NCBI GenBank assembly: GCA_021776075.1 | Contig: JAJFGQ010000018.1 | Location: forward strand, 1 to 64,000 | Source of the DNA: Alphaproteobacteria bacterium | Lineage (GTDB): Bacteria; Pseudomonadota; Alphaproteobacteria; Micavibrionales; Micavibrionaceae | Direction: 5' to 3' | DNA: 64,000 nt | Shown here: piece by piece, positions 53,038 to 61,683 of the stretch | Position numbering within the stretch: the stretch's first letter is position 1 | Layout: the number at the start of each line of letters is the position of its first letter | Made by a program: the position numbers and the translations under genes | The notes under the pieces: model-generated | Database searches by the model: none | What the model was told of the DNA's origin: nothing | What the model saw: only the letters and a program-made list of their open reading frames with translations

Positions 53038-53438
53038 TATTCGATACCTCCTTTATACGGACAGGAAAACCACCATGTCAGGAGTGTGAGTATAACCGTA
53101 GAGGCCAACACAAAATAGCCGGCTCGGTAGGCCTGATTGATCTCAAGCATCCGGCCCGTATCCCATATCAGGTGACGAACACCATTCGATAAATGGTAAA
53201 ATAATGCGACAGACCACCCCAAAAGCATCAGCTTCCCGATGAGCGTATTGCAAAACCAAGTGAATGTTGCAAAAGCCGTCGGCCCGGATGCCGCGGCCAA
53301 TAACAGCCACACCACCATCACAGTCCCCACTGCCAGCGCAAACCCCGTTGCACGGTGTAAAATAGACATCACAGATGTCATTTGCGGCCGATAAACCTGA
53401 AGATGCGGGGATAAGGGACGTTCCACTTTTCCTGCCAT
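53037..53438 (-). CDS. sdhC: Succinate dehydrogenase cytochrome b556 subunit
   Basis: First gene of the sdh operon, 133 residues with three membrane spans. The SdhC signature RPLSPHLQVYRPQMTS with SILHRATGFAL is near the N-terminus, and the heme-b His is in FYHLSNGVRHLIWD. It anchors the complex and forms the quinone site with SdhD. Confidence 0.95.
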   Translation of the reverse strand: MAGKVERPLSPHLQVYRPQMTSVMSILHRATGFALAVGTVMVVWLLLAAASGPTAFATFTWFCNTLIGKLMLLGWSVALFYHLSNGVRHLIWDTGRMLEINQAYRAGYFVLASTVILTLLTWWFSCPYKGGIE

Positions 53439-53572
53439 GCTACAACTCTCTTATGTGTCTCTGAAAAACGAGTCCTTATCATAAGGATTGTGGCTTCGAT
53501 TTCAAATCCTAAATGTATTTCATACCAGTATGTTTTTTTGACACAGACAGGACAGGCTGCTAGGGAAGCCGG

Positions 53573-54316
53573 ATGAAGACTTTTATCAAAATAACTGATC
53601 CGCGATTTATCCCCTTGATCCTGCTGGATGAGGTTGAGGGTGTTTTGTGGAAAAATACGCCGGGTGGAAAACTGCGTGAGGTGCTCCGGCATTTTAACGA
53701 TGCGTCGTTCAAAGCTCTGCTGACAGACGAACGGTTAAGGAATGATCCGGAAAAACATGGGACTGATCCCGGCAGAATCCTGATTACCGCGGAGGAGGAA
53801 CGGCAATTTACAGAGCTGGGGCCTCTCTGGAAAGAACGCATGACTCTGTCACAAACACTGAACAGCGCTCTCAAAACAGATCAAATTCGCACCATGGGTT
53901 TGATGGTCATTCCGCAAACAGACAATGCCGCAGAGCGCGGATTTCACAGGGATTGGGCGACCGGAGACAATATAGCCGAAGAGCTGTTTATCACCGTATC
54001 TCATACCCATGCCGGCAGTGAAGCCATCCCCGCCTGTGATGCGGGTGACTCTGAAAACAGAGCCGATCCTGTTGCCGCGCGGCAGTTCTTTCCCGGCGTA
54101 CAAAGCCTCGAAAATCTCTTGAAGTCCGATATTCATGATGTACTGATTTTCAAAACAGGAAAAAACGGAGCCGTTCACCGCGCCCCGAAAATAGAGAGCG
54201 GCGCACTAAGGTGGTTGAGTTTTTACTTTGCTGACGCCAAGGGTTTAAAGTCTATCCGTGAAAACTTCACACCAAAAGAGCTAAACCGGTTAGGCACTCT
54301 GGAGCTTAAACAGTAA
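53573..54316 (+). CDS. Unknown protein, possible Fe(II)/2-oxoglutarate-dioxygenase-like fold
   Basis: A 247-residue soluble protein that I do not recognise. A candidate metal facial triad is seen: GFHRDWATG (HxD) near residue 124, AVHRAP near residue 204, then Arg in GALRWLSFYF, the order HxD...H...R found in 2-oxoglutarate-dependent oxygenases. Spacing of about 80 residues is within the family range. It is convergent with msrB and overlaps its end by 27 bases. Confidence 0.65.
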   Translation: MKTFIKITDPRFIPLILLDEVEGVLWKNTPGGKLREVLRHFNDASFKALLTDERLRNDPEKHGTDPGRILITAEEERQFTELGPLWKERMTLSQTLNSALKTDQIRTMGLMVIPQTDNAAERGFHRDWATGDNIAEELFITVSHTHAGSEAIPACDAGDSENRADPVAARQFFPGVQSLENLLKSDIHDVLIFKTGKNGAVHRAPKIESGALRWLSFYFADAKGLKSIRENFTPKELNRLGTLELKQ

Positions 54317-54805
54317 TGCAACACCGTTAATGCAGTGACGCTTTCCTGTGGGTTGCGGGCCGTCATCGAAAATATGGCCGAGATGGCTGCCGCAATTGGA
54401 ACAATGCTCCTCCGTTCGTGCGTAGAATAATTTTTGATCAACAGACATGCCGATTGCTTCGGGCCGCGCCGGTTGCCAGAATGAGGGCCATCCCGTGCCG
54501 GAATCAAATTTATGATCTGATGAAAACAAATGGTTATCACAGCCTACGCAATGATACGATCCGTCTCGTTTTTCTTTATTGAGAGGTGATGTGCCGGAAC
54601 GCTCTGTTCCCGCCTCCCGCATCACGTTATATTGCTGCGAAGTCAATTGCTTATGCCACTCTTCTTTACTTAGCTGAAAAGGAAAAACGCTTTTCTTTGC
54701 CGCTGTCTTTTCACTATCAAATAAGCCCATTGCCGCCGCCTTTCCCGCATAAGGAACAATAATTGAAACCGCGCCTAACCATCCTAAAAATAACCGTCGA
54801 TTCAT
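54290..54805 (-). CDS. msrB: Exported peptide methionine sulfoxide reductase B
   Basis: Reduces methionine-R-sulfoxide. The N-terminus MNRRLFLGWLGAVSIIVPYA resembles a Tat signal (RRLFLG), so periplasmic location is likely. Zinc ligands are CVGC and CSNCGSH; the segment GTGWPSFWQPA and the catalytic Cys in KRHCINGVALLF (normally RYCxN) are present. The ATG at 54805 (171 residues) is preferred over an upstream ATG at 54826. Confidence 0.92.
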   Translation of the reverse strand: MNRRLFLGWLGAVSIIVPYAGKAAAMGLFDSEKTAAKKSVFPFQLSKEEWHKQLTSQQYNVMREAGTERSGTSPLNKEKRDGSYHCVGCDNHLFSSDHKFDSGTGWPSFWQPARPEAIGMSVDQKLFYARTEEHCSNCGSHLGHIFDDGPQPTGKRHCINGVALLFKLQSA

Positions 54806-54901
54806 AAAAACACCTCTTTCTATCATAATATTCGCATCTTTTTAAATATGCGTTACAATACAGAAAAAATCGCCTTAACAGCTTCAGGAAAGTACCACGC
54901 A

Positions 54902-55420
54902 ATGACACAAACAAACACATCAGAAGACCATATATTCAGCACCAGTAAATTTTACATGTGGCGCTGCGTTACGGCGATGGCTCACGCTGACGGCATGGTG
55001 CATGAAGCGGAGGAAACTTACCTGAACCGTATCTTTTTAAATATGCGCGAACGGGTTGGCATGCCTGAAGAGTACTACGAAACACTATGCAGCGATCTTT
55101 CCACGCCTCAGAACGTAGAAGATTTTTTGCCTCATATCAATGACCCGGTTTATCGCGGACAGGTTGTCTATTTTGCACGGCTTTTGGCCTTTAAAGATGG
55201 GGAGATGCACCCCAGCGAAGAGCAACTTCTCGCCAAGCTTCATGCTGTCGTTACCGAAGGGCTGGATATGGAGGCTATCCGTAAGACGGTCCATGAAAAC
55301 GTGCAGAAGGAGCTTGTTTTACAAGAGATCGAATCTGATGCTACCCGGCCCACAACCGGACTGATAGGGCTTGTCTATTTTCTGCTCGTACATTTTGGCA
55401 TTGATTTAATGGACGAATAA
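54902..55420 (+). CDS. TerB-like protein
   Basis: A 172-residue protein with the TerB/tellurite-resistance-like acidic domain: MAHADGMVHEAEETYLNRIF and LAFKDGEMHPSEEQLLAKL are the repeated Asp/Glu helix pairs. The C-terminus has a hydrophobic segment (LIGLVYFLLVHFGIDL). The ATG at 54902 has AGGAAAG nine bases upstream; an ATG at 54848 is open. No ter operon is near, so a tellurite role is unsupported. Confidence 0.8.
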   Translation: MTQTNTSEDHIFSTSKFYMWRCVTAMAHADGMVHEAEETYLNRIFLNMRERVGMPEEYYETLCSDLSTPQNVEDFLPHINDPVYRGQVVYFARLLAFKDGEMHPSEEQLLAKLHAVVTEGLDMEAIRKTVHENVQKELVLQEIESDATRPTTGLIGLVYFLLVHFGIDLMDE

Positions 55421-56443
55421 TCAGGCCGCGGCCTTCATGTAATCCTTGACCAGATATTCTGCGATCTGCACGCTATTCAGAGCCGAGCCTTTGCGTAAAT
55501 TATCGGCAATACACCAGAAATTCAGGCCGTTTTCCACCGTCGGGTCTTCGCGTACACGGGATACAAACACGTCATCATCCCCGACAATTTCAGCCGGAGT
55601 CACGTATTCCATCTCGCTCTCAAGGTCAATCAGGGTAATGCCCGGTTCATCACGGAACGCTTTGCGGGCGTCTTTGGCCGATATTTCATTTTCAAATTCG
55701 ACATTTATCATTTCCGCATGGCCGACAAAGACGGGTACTCGCACACAATTGGCACAAACTTTAATTGCCGGGTCGAGAATTTTCTTCGTTTCCGCGACCA
55801 TCTTCCATTCTTCTTTTGTCATGCGGTCATCCATAAACTCATCAATATGGGGAATGATGTTAAACGCAATTTGTTTGGTGAATTCCTGAGGGCGGGGATC
55901 ATCATTCATGTAAATGCTGCGCGTTTGGTTAAATAACTCGTCCATGGCGTCTTTACCCGCTCCGGACACGGATTGATAGGTCGATACGACTACCCGTTTG
56001 ATTTTGGCAATCTCATGCAAAGGCCGCAACGCAACAACCATCTGGATCGTTGAGCAATTGGGGTTCGCTATGATATTTCTCTTATTGTAACCTGCTATGG
56101 CGTCTGCGTTCACTTCCGGCACAATCAAAGGCACATCCGGGTCCATACGAAAATGACTGCTGTTGTCGATCACCACAGCCCCGGCCTTTGCCGCTTTCGG
56201 CACAAATTCAGCGGCTATTTTTGCACTGGTGGAAGACAAAACAAGATCTATACCTGTAAAATCAAAGTTCGCAAGCTCCTGCACTTTCAAATCTTTATCA
56301 CCAAAAGACACTTCCCGGCCCGGTGAACGGCCGGAGGCTAGCGCCATAACATCAGAAGCAGGAAAAGCCCGCTCATGTAAAATATTCAATATTTCATAAC
56401 CGACTGATCCGGTCGCGCCTACAACGGCAATTTTATAACCCAT
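55421..56443 (-). CDS. asd: Aspartate-semialdehyde dehydrogenase
   Basis: Reduces aspartyl phosphate to the semialdehyde in lysine, threonine and diaminopimelate synthesis. It has VVGATGSVGYEILNIL for NADP binding, the catalytic Cys in NPNCSTIQMVVAL, and RVPVFVGHAEMINVEF. Length (340) is normal. It abuts the TerB-like gene end to end and is divergent from the hybrid kinase gene. Confidence 0.95.
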   Translation of the reverse strand: MGYKIAVVGATGSVGYEILNILHERAFPASDVMALASGRSPGREVSFGDKDLKVQELANFDFTGIDLVLSSTSAKIAAEFVPKAAKAGAVVIDNSSHFRMDPDVPLIVPEVNADAIAGYNKRNIIANPNCSTIQMVVALRPLHEIAKIKRVVVSTYQSVSGAGKDAMDELFNQTRSIYMNDDPRPQEFTKQIAFNIIPHIDEFMDDRMTKEEWKMVAETKKILDPAIKVCANCVRVPVFVGHAEMINVEFENEISAKDARKAFRDEPGITLIDLESEMEYVTPAEIVGDDDVFVSRVREDPTVENGLNFWCIADNLRKGSALNSVQIAEYLVKDYMKAAA

Positions 56444-56531
56444 TAAATTCTTCCTATATCCTGTTATGATTCAGAGTTAGCGCTCTATCTGTGATAAGAT
56501 AATCCCCCAAGTCAAGAAGAACACGATTCTA

Positions 56532-58868
56532 ATGGCCATGAAACTTCAGAAACTTTACGATCAAACCCCTATTGGTATTTGCGTTGTCCGGCGTGACGGA
56601 CGCGATATGAATGTACTTTATGCCAATGATGCCCTGATCCATATGATGGGAAAATCACAGGCAAAAGCACAGGATATTATCGGTACGCCGCTGGAAGAAG
56701 CATGGCCCAGCGAAGAGGTAAGGCTACTTACCCGCAAGTTAAAACGCACGACACCGCCAAAAAGCGAGACTTTACCAATTGAAGACGGTGATACGGCGAA
56801 CAAACGCTGGGTACAACTCACTATTCAGGAAAACGAATTCGACGGCGAAGAGGCTTATATTCTCTGGGCCACAGATATTTCCGACAATAAAGAGATAGAA
56901 GCCCGGCTGGAACAGGCCGTAGAAGAAGCGGACGCCGCTGCTGAAGTGAAATCCAATTTCCTCGCCACGATGAGCCATGAAATTCGTACCCCGATGCAAA
57001 CCATCTATGGCTTGCTTGAACTGGTCGGTGAAGAGAAACCGGACATTAAAATAAAGTCCATGATCGACATTGCCAAAACCTCGGCCAGTGGCTTGCTGGA
57101 AATTCTCGATGATATTCTGGATATGGCCAAAATGGATGCCAACAGTATGGAACTGGACCTGTTTGAAGTGCCTGTTCGTACACTTGTCCGTGGTATTAAT
57201 GAGGCTCTGGCCGTTAAAATACACGGGAACGATGTTGAGCTTTTGGATGATATTGACGAAGATGTTCCTTTCGTTGTGATTGGTGATCCCAAACGCCTGC
57301 GCCAAATCATTATGAATTTGGCGGGCAACGCCCTGAAATTCACCTCAGCAGGGACGGTGACCGTCTATGTCAGCAACAAACCGCAAATTCTGGCTCAACC
57401 TGAAACAGGATTTGTCCTGCGTTTTGAAATCATAGATACCGGCATTGGGATGAGCGAAGAAACCTGCGGCAAGCTCTTCCAGTCCTTTACACAAGCTGAT
57501 AACTCGACCTCTCGTAAATATGGCGGTACGGGGCTGGGGCTGTCCATCAGCAAAAAACTTGTTACCCTGATGGATGGGGAAATCGGCGTCACGAGTGTTG
57601 AGGGGCAAGGCTCTGTTTTCTGGTTTGAAATCCCGACAGAAGAAGTGGGCACGGATAATAAAACTGTCGATATGCCGAAGCTTGACGGTATTTCCATTCT
57701 CTCCGTCGAAGACCACCCGCAAGGCGCCAAGGAAATCGTCCGCTCCCTTGAATCCATGGGTGCTACGGTCGAAAGCTGCCCGACTTATAAAGAGGGACTG
57801 GAACTGGTTAAACGCCGTCCCTTTGATGTTGGAATCATTGATCAGGGGCTGCCTGACGGGCTGGGGCTGGAACTGATACGAGAAATTATGAACATCCGGT
57901 CTTTCATGGGCTTGATCATGTATACCGTGCGCGATGATATAGGCATGCAACATACCCTGAATGCATTGGGCGCGACCTATCTTGCCAAACCGGCCAGCCG
58001 CTTGGGACTGGGAGAAGTGGTTAAGGATGCCGCCAGAAAATCCGTCAAAGTCAATATTGACGGTCCGACACGCCTTTTAATCGCCGAAGATACGGAAAGC
58101 GTCCGCGATGTCCTGAGCCGCCAGCTTGAAAAGCTGAATGTTGAGGCCGATTTTGTCGTCAATGGCAAGGAAGCCCTGACCGCCCTGAAAACAGGGAAAT
58201 ACGGTATCCTCTTCACAGATCTCCATATGCCCGAAATAGACGGTTATGAACTCATTGCCAGTATCAGGAAAAAAGAAGCCGAGCAGGCTTCCATGCGCGC
58301 AGAGGGGGAAACAGTTCATCACTTTCCCGTCGTTGTCCTGACAGCCGATGTCCAGATGACACAGCGTCAGACCTATTTGGGGCGCGGCTTTGATGAATGT
58401 CTGTTAAAGCCTGTATCTCTGGGGCAATTCAGGCGGCTTCTCATTCGCTGGGGGCTTCTGGAGGAAACAGAAGAAGACATCTACGACACAGAAGAACCGG
58501 AAAAAATAGAACAGGGTGATGAGATGCCTGAAAAAAATGCCGTTGATATCGAGGCTGTTAAAGCGCAAATGGGAGCGCTGGACGAGGGCACAATTGAAAT
58601 GCTCCATCTCTTTATAGAGATGACAGAAAGCCTGATTGAACGGATTAAAAACGCCCATCAGCATGAGGATTTCAACGACCTGAAGGAAGCCGCACACAGC
58701 CTGAAAGGCGGCGCACGGTCAGCTTGCTGCAATATATTGGGGGACATCGCCGGACAGCTCCAGGATGATGCCGCGGAGCAAAAACCATCCTGCGGCACCC
58801 TCGTCGAAGATATCGCCAGAGAATTTGAACGCGCGCAGGAAGCTATTAAAAATCTGAAGCCTTTGTAG
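56532..58868 (+). CDS. Hybrid histidine kinase (PAS-HisKA-HATPase-REC-REC-HPt)
   Basis: A 778-residue sensor without membrane segments. A PAS domain (1-115) leads through a short coiled coil to the phospho-His at 149 in TMSHEIRTPMQ. The ATPase domain has NLAGNALKFT, DTGIGM and GGTGLGLSI. The first receiver (about 388-500) has a weak acidic pocket and Asp in GIIDQGLPDG. The second (about 513-640) has ILFTDLHMPEIDGYEL and CLLKPVS. The HPt domain has the His in AAHSLKGGARSA near residue 719. The architecture is a BarA/TorS-like phosphorelay. No cognate regulator gene lies next to it. Confidence 0.92.
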   Translation: MAMKLQKLYDQTPIGICVVRRDGRDMNVLYANDALIHMMGKSQAKAQDIIGTPLEEAWPSEEVRLLTRKLKRTTPPKSETLPIEDGDTANKRWVQLTIQENEFDGEEAYILWATDISDNKEIEARLEQAVEEADAAAEVKSNFLATMSHEIRTPMQTIYGLLELVGEEKPDIKIKSMIDIAKTSASGLLEILDDILDMAKMDANSMELDLFEVPVRTLVRGINEALAVKIHGNDVELLDDIDEDVPFVVIGDPKRLRQIIMNLAGNALKFTSAGTVTVYVSNKPQILAQPETGFVLRFEIIDTGIGMSEETCGKLFQSFTQADNSTSRKYGGTGLGLSISKKLVTLMDGEIGVTSVEGQGSVFWFEIPTEEVGTDNKTVDMPKLDGISILSVEDHPQGAKEIVRSLESMGATVESCPTYKEGLELVKRRPFDVGIIDQGLPDGLGLELIREIMNIRSFMGLIMYTVRDDIGMQHTLNALGATYLAKPASRLGLGEVVKDAARKSVKVNIDGPTRLLIAEDTESVRDVLSRQLEKLNVEADFVVNGKEALTALKTGKYGILFTDLHMPEIDGYELIASIRKKEAEQASMRAEGETVHHFPVVVLTADVQMTQRQTYLGRGFDECLLKPVSLGQFRRLLIRWGLLEETEEDIYDTEEPEKIEQGDEMPEKNAVDIEAVKAQMGALDEGTIEMLHLFIEMTESLIERIKNAHQHEDFNDLKEAAHSLKGGARSACCNILGDIAGQLQDDAAEQKPSCGTLVEDIAREFERAQEAIKNLKPL

Positions 58869-58918
58869 CTTCTTAAAAATAAAAGCTTGAAAAACCGCGC
58901 CGAAGTTATCATGGTCCT

Positions 58919-59289
58919 TTCTGTCAGAAGACTGGATGGCCGCCCTGCTATGCTTCGGTAAAGTGGGGAGGAAAGTCCGGGCTTCACGGAAATGCGGCGC
59001 CGGGTAACGCCCGGAGGGAGCGATCCCATGGAAAGTGCCACAGAAAATAAACCGCCTTGTTATGCCTTGGCAAGACAGGGTAAGGGTGAAAAGGTGCGGT
59101 AAGAGCGCACCGCGTTGCCGGTAACGGTAACGGCATGGTAAACCCCGCCGGAAGCAAGACCAAATAGGGACCGCATATGATGGTGTTTCCGCATCGTGGT
59201 CCGGGTAGGTTGCATGAAGCGTTCGGTAACGGGCGCTCCAGATGAATGGCTGTCCTCGACAGAACCCGGCTTACAGGTCTTCTGACATA
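58919..59289 (+). ncRNA. rnpB: RNase P RNA (class A)
   Basis: The catalytic RNA of RNase P. The conserved GAGGAAAGTCCGGGCT is at 58968-58983, ACAGAAAATAAACCGC follows at 59040, and the P1 stem forms between GTCAGAAGAC at 58923-58932 and GTCTTCTGAC at 59277-59286. A terminator follows. Ends are approximate. Confidence 0.95.
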
Positions 59290-59297
59290 TAACATAT

Positions 59298-59336
59298 GAA
59301 AAGCCGTCCAGTTGCCCGGACGGCTTTTCTTTATTT
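59298..59336 (+). terminator. Intrinsic terminator of rnpB
   Basis: GAAAAGCCGTCC (59298-59309) pairs with GGACGGCTTTTC (59318-59329), followed by TTTATTTG. The stem is twelve perfect base pairs. Confidence 0.92.
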
Positions 59337-59353
59337 GTGGTCTTTACGCCTTC

Positions 59354-59500
59354 CTAAAAAGACAGGGGTATATCCCACATTTTTTGAGCGATGCTTAGTA
59401 ACTGGTCCAGTTTAGCGCTTTTATACGCTGAATACAGGATCGTGCCTGTAAACAGCCCGCCATTAACGGCCAGAACCAGCATCAGTATGATAGCCAGCAT
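59354..59500 (-). CDS. Small single-span membrane protein
   Basis: A 48-residue protein starting MLAIILMLVLAVNGGLFTGT, one membrane span, then a short amphipathic tail. The ATG at 59500 has GGGAG seven bases upstream, the reason to believe in it; the frame is open for another 48 codons upstream but without a convincing start. No family recognised. Confidence 0.55.
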   Translation of the reverse strand: MLAIILMLVLAVNGGLFTGTILYSAYKSAKLDQLLSIAQKMWDIPLSF

Positions 59501-59756
59501 AGTAGTTCTCCCCACACACATTTTGGAGTTGATGTACATGTTCATTTGCATGAACGCGCAATTATTACCATAACAATGGCAAGAAAGCAAGTAAATTTTC
59601 ATAATTTGTGTTATTTTGTAATAAGATAAGGCAAGGTTTATCATTCGCAGCCCTTTGTTTCCGTGGAGTTTAGGGGTGTTCGATAATAATAAATTTAGGA
59701 GGGTAATTTTATGATGCCAAAGCTTGAAAATGACTCGTCATTTCGAACATGTTCTT

Positions 59757-59861
59757 CCGTCATCCCGACCGACTTCCCATTCTCCGTCATCCCGAGCGAA
59801 GTCGAGGGATCGTCCTTCGTTGATAGAGGCTCATATCCCTCATATTCATTCGGGATGACGG
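59757..59861. repeat. Palindromic repeats of the CCGTCATCCCGA type
   Basis: CCGTCATCCCGA occurs at 59757-59768 and 59784-59795, and its exact reverse complement at 59850-59861. The inner part contains CATCCCGAGCGAAGTCGAGG, a repeat type found in intergenic regions of many bacteria. A degenerate copy lies at 59737. The terminal arms can form a long stem. Confidence 0.8.
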
Positions 59862-60073
59862 AAAAAGGGGGGGGCTTCGGTGACAAAGGCTTCAGATACC
59901 TTGATTTCACTCGGGGTGGCGGCTTTGTTCCCTTTTCAATCCTCTTGGTGACTTTGTGTCTTGGTGGTTCAAAAAATGTTTATCGCCGCTGGATTTTTAA
60001 TGGCAAGCAAGAAAAGCGCTATATGAAGTTTTCTGTGGTTTATTCAGGGTTTTTGGGGTGAGGTGAATTGACC

Positions 60074-60109
60074 TCCCATGAAATCCCATGGTATCCCATA
60101 TATATCCAT
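60074..60109. promoter_or_regulatory. MraZ boxes (four direct repeats at 10-base spacing)
   Basis: TCCCAT occurs at 60074, 60084 and 60094, with a degenerate ATCCAT at 60104: exactly ten bases apart. On the minus strand these are TGGGA repeats with N5 spacing, as in known MraZ operators of the dcw promoter. The boxes lie 124-159 bases upstream of mraZ, so MraZ should regulate its own operon. Confidence 0.85.
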
Positions 60110-60232
60110 GTCTTTTCCTGCGCTTGTTGGGATTGTCATGGTTTTCCTGATTTTCCCTTGTCCGCATGATGAATAATCATCCGCCAGGGGAGAGAGAATA
60201 TTAAACCGAGAGAGGAGTAGCGGGCAGTTATT

Positions 60233-60712
60233 ATGACACTGTTCCTGTCTTCATATACGAATAAGGTCGACCGGAAGGGGCGCGTATCTGTGCCTGCAAC
60301 TTTTCGGGCGGCTTTGGTCGGGCAAGTGTTTCATGGTGTTGTCCTGTTCCGTTCCCACATCCATATCTGTCTTGAGGGGTTTGCTTATTCACGGATGGAG
60401 GAAATCGGCGCGCGTCTGGAGCATTTTGATTTATTTTCCGCAGCGCAGGATGATTTGGCGACGGCTATTTTCGCGGAATCAGTTCAGCTTCCTTTTGATG
60501 GGGATGGTCGCGTGGTTCTGCCTTCTGACCTTGTGGGATTTTGCGATGTGGCGGATCAGGCTGTTTTCGTTGGTATGGGACGTAAATTCCAGATCTGGAA
60601 TCCAGAAAAATTTGAGAAGCGTCGGGCGCATGCCCGGACAAGTGTGCGGGAGGGCGGTCTGACTTTGCCAGGGGAGAGACGAGGGGAAACACAAAGGGAG
60701 GAAGCGGCATGA
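60233..60712 (+). CDS. mraZ: Transcriptional regulator MraZ
   Basis: First gene of the dcw cluster. The 159-residue protein has two AbrB/MraZ motifs: NKVDRKGRVSVPATFRAAL near residue 10 and LPFDGDGRVVLPSDLVGF near residue 87. It binds TGGGA repeats as a ring-shaped multimer and regulates the cluster. It overlaps rsmH by four bases. Confidence 0.95.
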   Translation: MTLFLSSYTNKVDRKGRVSVPATFRAALVGQVFHGVVLFRSHIHICLEGFAYSRMEEIGARLEHFDLFSAAQDDLATAIFAESVQLPFDGDGRVVLPSDLVGFCDVADQAVFVGMGRKFQIWNPEKFEKRRAHARTSVREGGLTLPGERRGETQREEAA

Positions 60713-61683
60713 CACCTACAGCACCTACAGCGCCGCATATCCCTGTGATGCTTGATGAGGTCATTGCGGCTTTGTCGCTTTGTGATGGTGCGGTGTATGC
60801 GGACGGTACTTTCGGTGCGGGAGGGTATACGAAAGCTATTCTGGAGTCTGCCGATTGTATGGTGATTGCCATTGATCGTGATAAAACGGCCTTAGAGCGC
60901 GCGACGCTTTTGCAGGAAACATATGCGGACCGGCTTTTGCCTGTCCATGGCTGCTTTGGAGATGTGGCGGTGCTTGTGCATGAGACGGAGCAGGGGCTGC
61001 TGGATGGCTTTGTGATCGATATTGGCGTGTCATCCATGCAGCTTGATGAAGCGGAGCGTGGTTTTTCTTTTCGTCATGACGGCCCTCTTGATATGCGTAT
61101 GGATGCCGGCGGGGGCTTTGAGACGGCGGCTGATATTGTGAATACTTATCCTGAAGAGCAATTGGCCAATGTAATTTATGAGTATGGTGATGAGCGTTAT
61201 TCGCGGCGCGTCGCCCGTGCGATTGTGAAAGCCCGTAGCGAGAAGCCGATTGAGCGTACTTTGGAGCTTGCTGATATTGTGCGTCGTGCTTTGCCGAAGT
61301 CATCCAAAGATAAAAAAGATCCGGCCACGAAGACTTTTCAGGCTTTGCGCATTGCTGTGAATGATGAGATGGGAGAGCTGCGCAGAGCGCTTCTTGGCGC
61401 AGAAAAAGCTTTAAAACCCGGAGGGCGTCTGGTCGTTGTTTCTTTTCACTCTCTTGAGGATGGTATTGTTAAAAAATTCCTTTTTGAACGTGCCGGTTAC
61501 GTTAGTGCCGCGTCCCGCCATTTGCCTGAAATCCCTCAGGCGCCAAATCAGCCGACTTTTACGCTCTCCTCCCGCAAGGCTGCTTTCCCCACAGACGAAG
61601 AAATTTCTCTCAATCCCCGTTCCCGTTCGGCACGGTTGCGTGTGGCTGTTCGTACGGACGCGCCGTCATGGGAGGCTGTATGA
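60709..61683 (+). CDS. rsmH: 16S rRNA (cytosine1402-N4)-methyltransferase RsmH
   Basis: Methylates C1402 of 16S rRNA with S-adenosylmethionine. Family segments are HIPVMLDEVI at the start, YADGTFGAGGYTKAIL, FVIDIGVSSMQLDEAERGFSF, DGPLDMRMD, KTFQALRIAVNDEM and VVSFHSLEDGIVKKF. Length (324) is normal. Coupled to mraZ and ftsL by short overlaps. Confidence 0.96.
   Translation: MTPTAPTAPHIPVMLDEVIAALSLCDGAVYADGTFGAGGYTKAILESADCMVIAIDRDKTALERATLLQETYADRLLPVHGCFGDVAVLVHETEQGLLDGFVIDIGVSSMQLDEAERGFSFRHDGPLDMRMDAGGGFETAADIVNTYPEEQLANVIYEYGDERYSRRVARAIVKARSEKPIERTLELADIVRRALPKSSKDKKDPATKTFQALRIAVNDEMGELRRALLGAEKALKPGGRLVVVSFHSLEDGIVKKFLFERAGYVSAASRHLPEIPQAPNQPTFTLSSRKAAFPTDEEISLNPRSRSARLRVAVRTDAPSWEAV

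Larger units (their letters stand above)
59501..60232. other. Intergenic region before mraZ
   Basis: No gene that I can support. It holds palindromic repeats at 59757-59861, a spurious open frame made by them, further degenerate repeat-like sequence to about 60000, and the MraZ boxes at 60074-60109. The leader of mraZ follows, with a GAGAGGAG ribosome-binding-like site near 60210-60220. Confidence 0.6.

Noticed and set aside
56772-57953. Minus-strand open frames of 177 and 202 codons over the hybrid kinase gene
   Set aside because: They mirror the kinase reading frame and show no motif.
59711-60061. Plus-strand open frame of 116 codons before mraZ
   Set aside because: Its translation (SVIPSEVEGSSF and similar) is that of palindromic intergenic repeats; no ribosome binding site and no protein-like pattern.
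60465-61037. Minus-strand open frame of 190 codons over mraZ and rsmH
   Set aside because: Both genes on the plus strand are certain; the frame is a shadow rich in Ser and Pro.
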